Below, in pieces: positions 1 to 4,747 of a DNA stretch of 5,069 nt. Each line of letters opens with the position of its first letter. Within the stretch, counting starts at the first letter, position 1. The notes beneath the pieces were generated by a model. The model had not been told where the DNA came from, did no database searches, and saw nothing but the letters and a program-made list of their open reading frames with translations. Source of the stretch: Blastocatellia bacterium. Its GTDB lineage: Bacteria; Acidobacteriota; Blastocatellia; Chloracidobacteriales; JADJPF01. The stretch lies in the NCBI GenBank assembly GCA_016789295.1, contig JAEUQL010000320.1, positions 1 through 5,069 of the forward strand, written 5' to 3'. The position numbers were made by a program, and so were the translations under genes.

Positions 1-81
1 TTTTTCATAACTTTTCATCTTAGCCCTCTGTCTAGTTTTTGACACTCCCAGAGTTAAAACAGAAGGATTGTTCTAGAAACT

Positions 82-207
82 ATGAAAGTAGTTAGAAACC
101 ATCAAAGATGGTCTAACCGCTTTCAAGCCGCAAAAGCATCAACTATCCCATGGCCTGCCGTTCTGTCTATATCTACCATTCATCAAAAGAAAAGACTTGT
201 TCATTAA
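82..207 (+). CDS. Candidate small basic protein, 41 aa (uncertain)
   Basis: This is an ATG-to-TAA ORF of 41 codons beginning MKVVRNHQRW and ending QKKRLVH. It is rich in Lys and Arg with no membrane segment or family motif that I know. An AAGGA lies at 63-67, but the 14-base spacing to the ATG is long for a Shine-Dalgarno. A perfect TTGACA lies at 39-44, but no good -10 box follows at 16-18 bases. In favour is the plus-strand terminator 85 bases beyond the stop, which gives the region the shape of a small transcription unit. Against is that ORFs of this length occur often by chance, and a hairpin (91-117) runs through codons 4-12. It may instead be part of a non-coding RNA. Confidence 0.22.
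   Translation: MKVVRNHQRWSNRFQAAKASTIPWPAVLSISTIHQKKRLVH
91..117 (+). other. Bulged RNA hairpin, 11 bp
   Basis: The left arm GTTAGA (91-96) pairs with TCTAAC (112-117). After a two-base AA bulge, CCATC (99-103) pairs with GATGG (107-111), leaving an AAA loop. That is 11 Watson-Crick pairs in 27 bases. There is no U-tract after it, so it is not an intrinsic terminator. It lies inside the candidate small ORF, and could be an RNA structural element or a DNA palindrome bound by a protein. Its role is unknown. Confidence 0.4.
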
Positions 208-249
208 AATCTGGTAGTCACTCAAAGAGATAATAAATATATTCGACTG

Positions 250-321
250 CAATCTAAGTCAGTTTTGACTTGGTTGCTGAATTCACTTTTTGGCAGGTAG
301 TCTATTCTACCTGCCTTTTTT
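250..321 (+). ncRNA. Candidate small RNA of about 72 nt
   Basis: TAGTCA (215-220), a 17-base spacer and TATATT (238-243) form a plausible sigma-70-type promoter, matching consensus at 4/6 and 5/6, which would start RNA near 250. The transcript would carry a 5' hairpin (254-273: six Watson-Crick pairs plus U-G and C-G closing pairs, GUUU loop), an unpaired linker of about 18 bases, then the terminator hairpin with its U-tract ending at 321. This promoter/hairpin/linker/terminator layout is common for bacterial small RNAs. The RNA would end 17 bases from the stop codon of the convergent gene at 338. No known RNA family is recognised. The same terminator might instead end a longer transcript from further left. 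Confidence 0.3.
292..321 (+). terminator. Intrinsic terminator, plus strand
   Basis: There is a perfect 9-bp stem, GGCAGGTAG (292-300) against CTACCTGCC (307-315), with a six-base loop TCTATT, followed directly by six T residues (316-321). On the minus strand the hairpin is followed by AAAAAG, not a U-tract, so it should stop rightward rather than leftward transcription. It therefore does not properly serve the minus-strand gene that ends at 338. It implies a rightward transcript from the region 1-291 or from beyond the left edge. Confidence 0.85.
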
Positions 322-337
322 CTCTACACAAACCGTC

Positions 338-1087
338 TCAGTCATCATCTCTGCTAATCCAATTAGCGGCAGGTTTTGTCAAAACTACTGTAAATGGCTT
401 AGCAAACTCAACGCGAAAGACAGTTCCTGGTTCTAGTCTTATCTCTTTCCCTTTTGTTAGCAGTACGCCTGCGGCTGCACCTGAACCCAAGACAACACTG
501 CTAACTACAATAGCACTTCCAAGACTTCTTGAAGAAGCAAGTATTACAGGAGAAGCACCAATACCAGTAATGCTTAGTCCTGTTATTACATTGTTGAGTG
601 TATCTCTGCCAGAGCGGCCACCTTCTACTTCTCCTTCCGAGCTTGCTTTCAGCTTCTCTTCTTTCGCATAGTCATCTATAGAACGCAGTCTCAGTTCTAC
701 TTCGTCTCCTTCCCTTTCTATACCTCTAGCAACTATTATTTTCTCAAAAACTATAGCCATTTTTGACTGTTTCTGTAGCTTTCCGGCTGGCTCTACCTCA
801 GTAATACGCCCTTGAAATTCTGTCCCTTTCTTAAGAGCAATCCTACCGTCAACGATTATAGGCTTTTCTAGTACGGCAAAAACTTCATCTCCAACTTCGT
901 TCAACTTTGAGCTAAGAGGCTCTTTTAAAGAGAGCCTTGCTGGAGTATTTTCTGGGATTGTGAGAGTTTGCAAGTAAGTTTTTGGCTCTGATCTATCCAA
1001 ATTCTCTTCTTGAGAAACACTTTGCTGAGCTGCTGCGGTAGAGGCAAGAAAAAATGCTGCAAGTACTGCACTCAACACTTTTATCAT
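338..1087 (-). CDS. Exported protein of unknown function, 249 aa
   Basis: This is a predicted periplasmic or envelope protein of unknown role. Residues 1-20 are a clear Sec signal peptide: Lys3, a hydrophobic core at 4-16, and TAAA before Gln21 as a likely signal peptidase I site. Residues 42-135 look beta-rich, alternating polar and hydrophobic with turns such as VDGR and KKGT. The pattern recalls the repeated 'IP-x-G-T ... G-x-I' beta-barrel strands of VirB10/TrbI-like and acidobacterial exported proteins; that comparison is from recall. Residues 136-162 are charged and low-complexity. Residues 165-210 are a Gly/Ala/Ser/Val-rich hydrophobic stretch that could insert into a membrane. The C-terminus (216-234) has a second motif resembling 42-58, and the protein ends in Asp-Asp-Asp. 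The ATG at 1087 is supported by AAGGA (complement of 1098-1102) 10 bases upstream and by the signal peptide. It is divergent from serC. The gene call is firm; the function is not. Confidence 0.85.
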   Translation of the reverse strand: MIKVLSAVLAAFFLASTAAAQQSVSQEENLDRSEPKTYLQTLTIPENTPARLSLKEPLSSKLNEVGDEVFAVLEKPIIVDGRIALKKGTEFQGRITEVEPAGKLQKQSKMAIVFEKIIVARGIEREGDEVELRLRSIDDYAKEEKLKASSEGEVEGGRSGRDTLNNVITGLSITGIGASPVILASSRSLGSAIVVSSVVLGSGAAAGVLLTKGKEIRLEPGTVFRVEFAKPFTVVLTKPAANWISRDDD

Positions 1088-1122
1088 AAAACCGTATCCT
1101 TTCTTTAAGGCAAGCTTTTCTT

Positions 1123-1131
1123 ATTATATCA
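1123..1131 (-). promoter_or_regulatory. Extended -10 promoter of the 249-aa protein gene
   Basis: Read on the minus strand this is TGATATAAT, a consensus TATAAT with the TG-N extension of an extended -10 promoter. It would start transcription near 1116, giving a leader of roughly 29 bases before the ATG at 1087. At the usual spacing the -35 region is poor, which fits extended -10 promoters. That -35 region lies in the outer left arm of the dyad at 1143-1203, so a protein bound there could regulate the gene. Confidence 0.6.
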
Positions 1132-1142
1132 AGGCGACTTTA

Positions 1143-1203
1143 AGTCTGTATGCAAGAAGGTAAATACTAATAACCAAATGTAACACTTACCTACATACAG
1201 GTT
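1143..1203. repeat. Long imperfect inverted repeat between divergent genes
   Basis: CTGTATG (1146-1152) is complementary to CATACAG (1194-1200). Inside it AGGTAA (1158-1163) is complementary to TTACCT (1187-1192), across a 5-by-1 internal loop. As RNA the outer arm extends by A-U and two G-U pairs to 1143 and 1203. The inner loop is 23 bases. It sits upstream of the minus-strand -10 box and about 170 bases before serC. It could be an operator shared by the two divergent genes or a structured part of a long serC leader. No U-tract follows directly, so it is not a terminator. Confidence 0.4.
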
Positions 1204-1283
1204 GAAGAATTGGCGCTTGCGAGATGCAACAACTTTAGCTTGAGTTGCTTACTAAAAAGAATTTTTTTCTTAATTCTGGAAGG

Positions 1284-1367
1284 CTTTTTTAAAATCTACG
1301 CTAGAAAGTTTGACCTGAAGGTGTCTCTGAGAATAAGCTAGGGCTACTCTGAAAGATTTTAAGGAGG
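1284..1367 (+). promoter_or_regulatory. serC leader with potential Shine-Dalgarno-masking helix
   Basis: The segment 1284-1297 (CTTTTTTAAAATCT) can pair without a break with 1354-1367 (AGATTTTAAGGAGG). That gives 14 bp, of which three are G-U wobbles and only two are G-C, enclosing 56 bases. The right strand contains AAGGAGG (1361-1367), the serC Shine-Dalgarno, so this helix would block ribosome binding. Its A-U/G-U composition makes it a weak, easily melted helix, as in RNA thermometers or translational switches. It only matters if the transcript begins upstream of 1284. I recognise no known riboswitch class in the enclosed loop. A U-run facing a purine-rich ribosome site pairs partly by chance, so confidence is moderate. 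Confidence 0.4.
1310..1339 (+). promoter_or_regulatory. Weak candidate serC promoter
   Basis: TTGACC (1310-1315) is five of six for a -35 box. TAAGCT (1334-1339), 18 bases later, is only three of six for a -10 box. A start near 1346 would give a short leader lacking the 1284-1297 strand, leaving the ribosome site free. The match is too poor to rely on. Confidence 0.25.
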
Positions 1368-1375
1368 AGATTTTA

Positions 1376-2461
1376 GTGACAGAGAGAATTTTCAATTTCA
1401 GTGCAGGGCCAGCCGTTCTTCCGATGTCAGTACTCGAAGAAGCACAAAGAGACCTGATCTCACTACCAGGTGTTGGTATGTCGGTACTTGAGATCAGCCA
1501 TCGCTCGAAGACTTTTGAGGATATTATTGAAGCGGCTGAAGCCGATATCCGCAAACTTTACAACATTTCTGATAACTACCATCTACTTTTCTTGCAAGGT
1601 GGTGCAAGCCTTCAATTTTCTATGGTGCCACTGAACTTGTTGGAAAAAGGCGGACAGGCCGACTACATCATCACTGGAGCCTGGTCTAAAGCAGCTTTGA
1701 AGGAAGCTAAAAAGGTTGGGCAGACAAATGTAGTCGCTACAACAGAGGCTGAAAACTTCCGTCGTATTCCAAAGCAGAGTGAATTCAACCTCAACAGTGA
1801 AGCCTGTTATGTACACTACACTTCAAACAACACGATCTTTGGCACACAGTGGCAGAGTGAACCAGAAGTAGGAAGTGTGCCTCTTATCTGTGATGCCTCT
1901 TCAGATGTCTTGAGTAGACCTCTTGATATAGATAAGTATGGACTGATCTATGCTGGTGCACAGAAGAACATGGGGCCAGCCGGTGTTACTATGGTTATTA
2001 TCAGAAAAGATCTGGTTAAAGAACCTTCTCCAGAACTAGCAACCATGCTTGCTTACAAGACACACACAGAGACAAAATCGCTCTACAATACCCCACCCGT
2101 CTTTTCCATATACATAGTAAGACTTGTAGCCAAGTGGTTGCTTGGTCTTGGTGGATTAGAGGTTATGGAGAAGATGAATCAAGAAAAAGGCCATCTTCTC
2201 TATGATGCTATCGACTCAACAGAATTCTACAAAGGGCATGCAGAGAAGGATAGTCGTTCACTGATGAATGTCACATTCCGGCTACCAAATGAAGATCTAG
2301 AGAAGAAGTTTGTTAAAGAAGCAACAGCATCAGGTCTTGATGGTCTGAAAGGCCACCGTTCTGTAGGTGGACTGCGTGCATCGATCTACAATGCCTTCCC
2401 CAAAGAAGGTGTAGAAGCTCTCGTCTCTTTTATGAAAGAGTTTGAGCGCAAAAACGGCTAA
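1376..2461 (+). CDS. serC: Phosphoserine aminotransferase
   Basis: A PLP enzyme that transfers the amino group of glutamate to 3-phosphohydroxypyruvate, giving O-phospho-L-serine, the second step of serine synthesis. In some bacteria it also acts in pyridoxal phosphate synthesis. It is cytosolic and usually a homodimer. At 361 aa the length is normal (E. coli SerC is 362). Family landmarks appear in order: FNFSAGPA (6-13), ISHRS (40-44, substrate-binding His-Arg), GGAS (75-78, PLP phosphate), Trp103 stacking on the cofactor, NNTI (151-154), D173ASSD, AGAQKNMGPAG (193-203) with Lys197 as the Schiff-base lysine, YNTPP (237-241), and GHRSVGGLRASIYNA (326-340) near the C-terminus. The GTG start at 1376 follows AAGGAGGA (1361-1368) by seven bases; the next in-frame ATG would remove the conserved N-terminal motif. 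serA and serB are not in the window. Translation may be controlled by the leader helix. Confidence 0.98.
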   Translation: MTERIFNFSAGPAVLPMSVLEEAQRDLISLPGVGMSVLEISHRSKTFEDIIEAAEADIRKLYNISDNYHLLFLQGGASLQFSMVPLNLLEKGGQADYIITGAWSKAALKEAKKVGQTNVVATTEAENFRRIPKQSEFNLNSEACYVHYTSNNTIFGTQWQSEPEVGSVPLICDASSDVLSRPLDIDKYGLIYAGAQKNMGPAGVTMVIIRKDLVKEPSPELATMLAYKTHTETKSLYNTPPVFSIYIVRLVAKWLLGLGGLEVMEKMNQEKGHLLYDAIDSTEFYKGHAEKDSRSLMNVTFRLPNEDLEKKFVKEATASGLDGLKGHRSVGGLRASIYNAFPKEGVEALVSFMKEFERKNG

Positions 2462-2482
2462 TAACTTACCGTTAGACAGAGA

Positions 2483-2511
2483 GAGGATAGAGCAGACTAT
2501 CCTCCCCTTTT
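2483..2511 (+). terminator. Terminator-like hairpin after serC
   Basis: GAGGATAG (2483-2490) pairs with CTATCCTC (2497-2504) in a perfect 8-bp stem around a six-base loop, then CCC and four T residues. A further TAGAC/GTCTA pairing (2473-2477 with 2513-2517) could enclose it. It begins 22 bases after the serC stop. The short, C-interrupted U-tract suggests a partial or weak terminator, so some read-through into the transporter gene is likely. It would still separate serC from the downstream genes. Confidence 0.55.
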
Positions 2512-2554
2512 AGTCTACATTTTGCTCGATTCTGAAATTAAAAACTTCTTGCCT

Positions 2555-3790
2555 ATGCCTATTTTGAAAGCAACACCTTGGTACAAAGAGATCTCTTCTG
2601 AGCAGTGGAAAACACTTTTCGCTGCACAGCTTGGCTGGATGCTCGATGCAATGGATGTGATGCTCTATGCCTTTGCTCTCACAACTCTACAAAAGGTTTT
2701 TCAGATGGGTTCAGACAAAGCTGGTCTAGTAGCTTCACTAACACTTCTAGCATCTGCTTTTGGTGGTATAGGATTTGGAGTTGTGGCTGACAAGATAGGT
2801 CGCAAACGTGCACTTATCATTACTATATTGATCTATTCTCTCTGCTCTGCAGCAACAGCTACTTCAGGCACTTTTCTAGAACTGATGTTATGGAGAATGC
2901 TACTTGGTATAGGTCTTGGTGGAGAATGGTCGTCAGGCGCAGTACTTGTCTCAGAGACCTGGCCTGCAGAACACAGAGGAAAAGCTATAGGAATAATGCA
3001 GTCTGGATGGGCACTTGGCTATATTGCTGCTGCACTGCTTTCCGCTTTTATATTGCCGACTTATGGTTGGCGAATACTTTTTCTAGTAGGTGTCTTCCCT
3101 GCTTTCTTGACTGTATGGATCAGACGTGCAGTTGGAGAGTCTCCCATATGGCTCGACTCTGCCAGCAAAGGTAGTAACAGTAACCTTGTAGAGATATTTC
3201 GTGGAAAGCTTGCGCGAAAAACATTGCTTGCAGCACTGCTAACAGCATCTGTACTTTTTGCCTATTGGGGACTATTTACTTGGCTTCCTGGATTTCTTGC
3301 TACACCTGTTGAAAAAGGCGGGGCAGGAATGAGTGTAGTAAAAACAGCTACTTGGATAATTCCTGTTCAGTTAGGAGCATTTTTTGGCTATATATCTTTT
3401 GGTTTTATAGCTGACCGTATTGGTCGCCGCCCTGCATTTATTGCTTACCTGGTAGCTTCGGCCATATTAGTCCCTGTTTATGGCAAGACTGGTTCAAACC
3501 AGACTTTACTGATGATCTTGGGACCTCTTGTAGGATTTTTTGGGTCGGGCTATTTTAGCCTTTTTGGTGTAATACTTTCCGAACTTTATCCAACAGCAGT
3601 TAGAGCAACAGGGCAAGGGTTCACTTACAACACTGGACGCGCCATAAGTGCACTTGCACCTTATACAATTGGTTGGCTTGCAATAAGTGTTGGTGTAGGC
3701 AGTGCGCTGCTGATAACCTCTTTCTTCTTTCTTACTGGAGCACTGTTGATAATGCTGCTGCCAGAAACAAGGGGAGAACAATTGAAATAA
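2555..3790 (+). CDS. MFS transporter, sialate:H+ symporter (SHS)-like
   Basis: An inner-membrane secondary transporter, probably proton-coupled, of the major facilitator superfamily. At 411 aa it shows about 12 hydrophobic segments. Visible signatures (numbered from the ATG) are Asp31/Asp34 in the first helix; GVVADKIGRKR (motif A, 75-85) between helices 2 and 3; R114 in RMLLGIGLGGE (114-124); a second motif A, GFIADRIGRR (283-292); RATGQGFTYNTGR (350-362); and PETRG (403-407) at the C-terminus. The opening PWYKEISSEQW and the GFTYN/ALAP region resemble E. coli NanT as I recall it, so the SHS family (NanT, Jen1 lactate permease) is the best guess. AAHS/MHS-type acid transporters are an alternative; the substrate is unknown. 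An in-frame TTG at 2522 would add 11 residues. I prefer the ATG at 2555 because it places PWY at residue 8, close to NanT. Neither start has a clear Shine-Dalgarno. No sialic-acid genes are nearby. Confidence 0.92.
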   Translation: MPILKATPWYKEISSEQWKTLFAAQLGWMLDAMDVMLYAFALTTLQKVFQMGSDKAGLVASLTLLASAFGGIGFGVVADKIGRKRALIITILIYSLCSAATATSGTFLELMLWRMLLGIGLGGEWSSGAVLVSETWPAEHRGKAIGIMQSGWALGYIAAALLSAFILPTYGWRILFLVGVFPAFLTVWIRRAVGESPIWLDSASKGSNSNLVEIFRGKLARKTLLAALLTASVLFAYWGLFTWLPGFLATPVEKGGAGMSVVKTATWIIPVQLGAFFGYISFGFIADRIGRRPAFIAYLVASAILVPVYGKTGSNQTLLMILGPLVGFFGSGYFSLFGVILSELYPTAVRATGQGFTYNTGRAISALAPYTIGWLAISVGVGSALLITSFFFLTGALLIMLLPETRGEQLK

Positions 3791-3811
3791 GCGTTAAAGA
3801 TTCAAGATTAT
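3782..3811 (+). promoter_or_regulatory. Weak candidate promoter before the hydroxylase gene
   Basis: TTGAAA (3782-3787) followed after 18 bases by GATTAT (3806-3811) matches the sigma-70 boxes at five and four of six positions. The -35 box overlaps the end of the transporter gene. A start near 3818 would leave a leader of about 38 bases before the ATG at 3856. Read-through from the transporter gene across this 65-base gap is an equally good explanation. Confidence 0.25.
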
Positions 3812-3855
3812 ATAAAAGACAGTAGACCTAGAAAGGCAGTTAAAACGAAGAGTCG

Positions 3856-4674
3856 ATGGATTTGCTCAATCAGCTTATTTTTCCAGGTATTTCATTATTC
3901 TTTTTTTTGCTAGAAAGGCTTTTTCCAAAAAGGCAACAGCCAATCATAAGAGAAGCGTTCTGGACAGACCTTGCTCATATCATTTTTAATGCTTACATCT
4001 TTGGCATATTCTCCAGCTATATGATGGTCTGGATAGCCGAAAACCTGCCCGCATTGAAGCCGTGGTGGAGCCGTGTTGAAGCCGTGCATCTAGTCTCTCA
4101 GCAACCTCTGTGGTTACAAGCCTTAGTCCTTTTTGTCTTAAAAGATTTTGTTCAGTGGCTAATTCACAATCTTTTACACAGAGTTAGCTGGCTATGGGCT
4201 TTCCACAAAGTCCACCACTCTATAGAAATAATGGACTGGATGGGAAATATGCGCTATCACTGGATAGAGCCTCTCATATACAGAATGCTTCAATATATTC
4301 CCATAGCAGTTTGTGGCTTTGATCCAAAGATCTTCTTCTGGATGGGAGCTTTTGATTTAGCTATGGGCTATTTCAACCACTCAAACTTAAATGCCTCTAT
4401 TGGCCCATTAAAATATATATTCAATTCTCCTGGCATGCACATCTGGCACCACGATGCACGTGTACCTACCTGTAATCTGGGCATAGCCCTCTCTGTTTGG
4501 GACTGGATCTTTGGTACTGCATACTATCCTGCAGAAGAGAATAGAAACCTACTAGGATTTAAGGGCGTTGAAAACTATCCCAAAAATTGGCTCACACAAC
4601 TTTTTGTGCCGCTTACCTTACTCCTAAAAAGAGCACCTCAAAAGGCCAATACTTCTGCTACAACTGAAAGCTAG
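3856..4674 (+). CDS. Sterol desaturase/fatty acid hydroxylase superfamily protein
   Basis: A membrane-bound di-iron oxygenase-type enzyme that likely hydroxylates or desaturates a lipid using O2 and an electron donor; the substrate cannot be told from sequence. At 272 aa it has the usual length. The histidine clusters that bind the two irons are complete: H104NLLH108 (HX3H), H117KVHH121 (HX2HH), the single histidines H135 and H175, and H195IWHH199 (HX2HH). The C-terminal N207LG...WDWIFGT221 matches the family's 'N-x-G ... WD-x-x-FGT' ending. Hydrophobic segments at about 4-20, 40-60, 84-103 and 143-170 anchor it, leaving the His clusters on the cytoplasmic face as in relatives. The ATG at 3856 is the only reasonable start, because an in-frame TAA lies 15 bases upstream. 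Its ribosome site is weak (GAAGAG at 3847-3852). It lies 65 bases after the transporter gene, on the same strand, and may share its transcript. No electron-transfer partner or sterol/hopanoid gene is visible. Confidence 0.93.
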   Translation: MDLLNQLIFPGISLFFFLLERLFPKRQQPIIREAFWTDLAHIIFNAYIFGIFSSYMMVWIAENLPALKPWWSRVEAVHLVSQQPLWLQALVLFVLKDFVQWLIHNLLHRVSWLWAFHKVHHSIEIMDWMGNMRYHWIEPLIYRMLQYIPIAVCGFDPKIFFWMGAFDLAMGYFNHSNLNASIGPLKYIFNSPGMHIWHHDARVPTCNLGIALSVWDWIFGTAYYPAEENRNLLGFKGVENYPKNWLTQLFVPLTLLLKRAPQKANTSATTES

Positions 4675-4704
4675 GAGTAGAAATCTTCTCGGTAAAGTCC
4701 GAAA

Positions 4705-4744
4705 TGCTGTAGAATTTGACAACACTTTCTACAGTACTTAAAGA
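4705..4744 (+). promoter_or_regulatory. Kinase promoter region with flanking inverted repeat
   Basis: CTGTAGAA (4707-4714) and TTCTACAG (4727-4734) are perfect inverted 8-base arms separated by 12 bases; G-U and U-A pairs extend them to 4705 and 4736 in RNA. A consensus -35 box, TTGACA (4716-4721), sits in the middle. Seventeen bases later TAAAGA (4739-4744) is a weak -10 (three of six). The half-sites are centred 20 bases apart, about two helical turns, which suits a dimeric repressor covering the -35 box. If this -10 is used, transcription would begin almost at the ATG (4748), making the mRNA leaderless; no Shine-Dalgarno is visible. As RNA the hairpin lacks a U-tract, so it is a poor terminator for the upstream gene. 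Confidence 0.42.
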
Positions 4745-4747
4745 CTT

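Larger units (their letters stand above)
1..291. other. Left-edge region without a recognisable gene
   Basis: All three plus-strand frames hit stops within about the first 42 bases, so no long coding tail enters from the left on that strand. On the minus strand a gene could begin at 18 (ATG, with GAGGG five bases upstream) and run off the left edge. Only about six codons are visible, so this is a guess. The rest holds a 41-codon ORF (82-207), a bulged hairpin (91-117), a small hairpin (254-273) and a promoter-like pair of boxes (215-243), listed separately. I recognise no tRNA, known riboswitch or other standard RNA. The strong plus-strand terminator just downstream suggests that part of this region is transcribed rightward. 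Confidence 0.5.

Noticed and set aside
39..44. Perfect TTGACA as a promoter for the candidate small ORF
   Set aside because: No acceptable -10 box at 16-18 bases; the match alone is not enough to call a promoter.
142..204. A 21-codon minus-strand ORF starting at 204
   Set aside because: Very short, with no ribosome site or promoter, and it is antisense to the candidate small ORF.
270..671. A 133-codon plus-strand open frame over the region of the minus-strand gene
   Set aside because: It lies antisense to the secreted-protein gene, has no Shine-Dalgarno, starts in front of the terminator at 292-321 and has Ser/Leu/Thr-rich shadow composition.
1226..1277. Small hairpins (GCAAC/GTTGC and AGAATT/AATTCT) near a T-run in the serC leader, considered as an attenuator
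   Set aside because: Stems are only 5-6 bp and the T-run does not directly follow the GC-containing stem, so no terminator can be supported.
1270..1554. A 94-codon minus-strand open frame across the start of serC
   Set aside because: It is antisense to the conserved serC N-terminus and looks like a shadow, with no family motif or ribosome site.
1583..1816. A 77-codon minus-strand open frame within serC
   Set aside because: It is fully inside the conserved PLP-binding part of serC; Cys/Phe/Ser-rich shadow composition.
2605..3174. Plus-strand open frames of 61 and 94 codons inside the transporter gene
   Set aside because: Alternative frames of the transporter, rich in Cys, Trp and Arg, with no motif or ribosome site.
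3506..3781. A 91-codon minus-strand open frame at the end of the transporter gene
   Set aside because: Antisense shadow rich in Cys, Tyr and Gln, with no start signal.
4618..4680. Inverted repeat TACTCCTA/TAGGAGTA around the hydroxylase stop codon
   Set aside because: The arms are 45 bases apart, mostly inside coding sequence, with no U-tract, so chance is a sufficient explanation.
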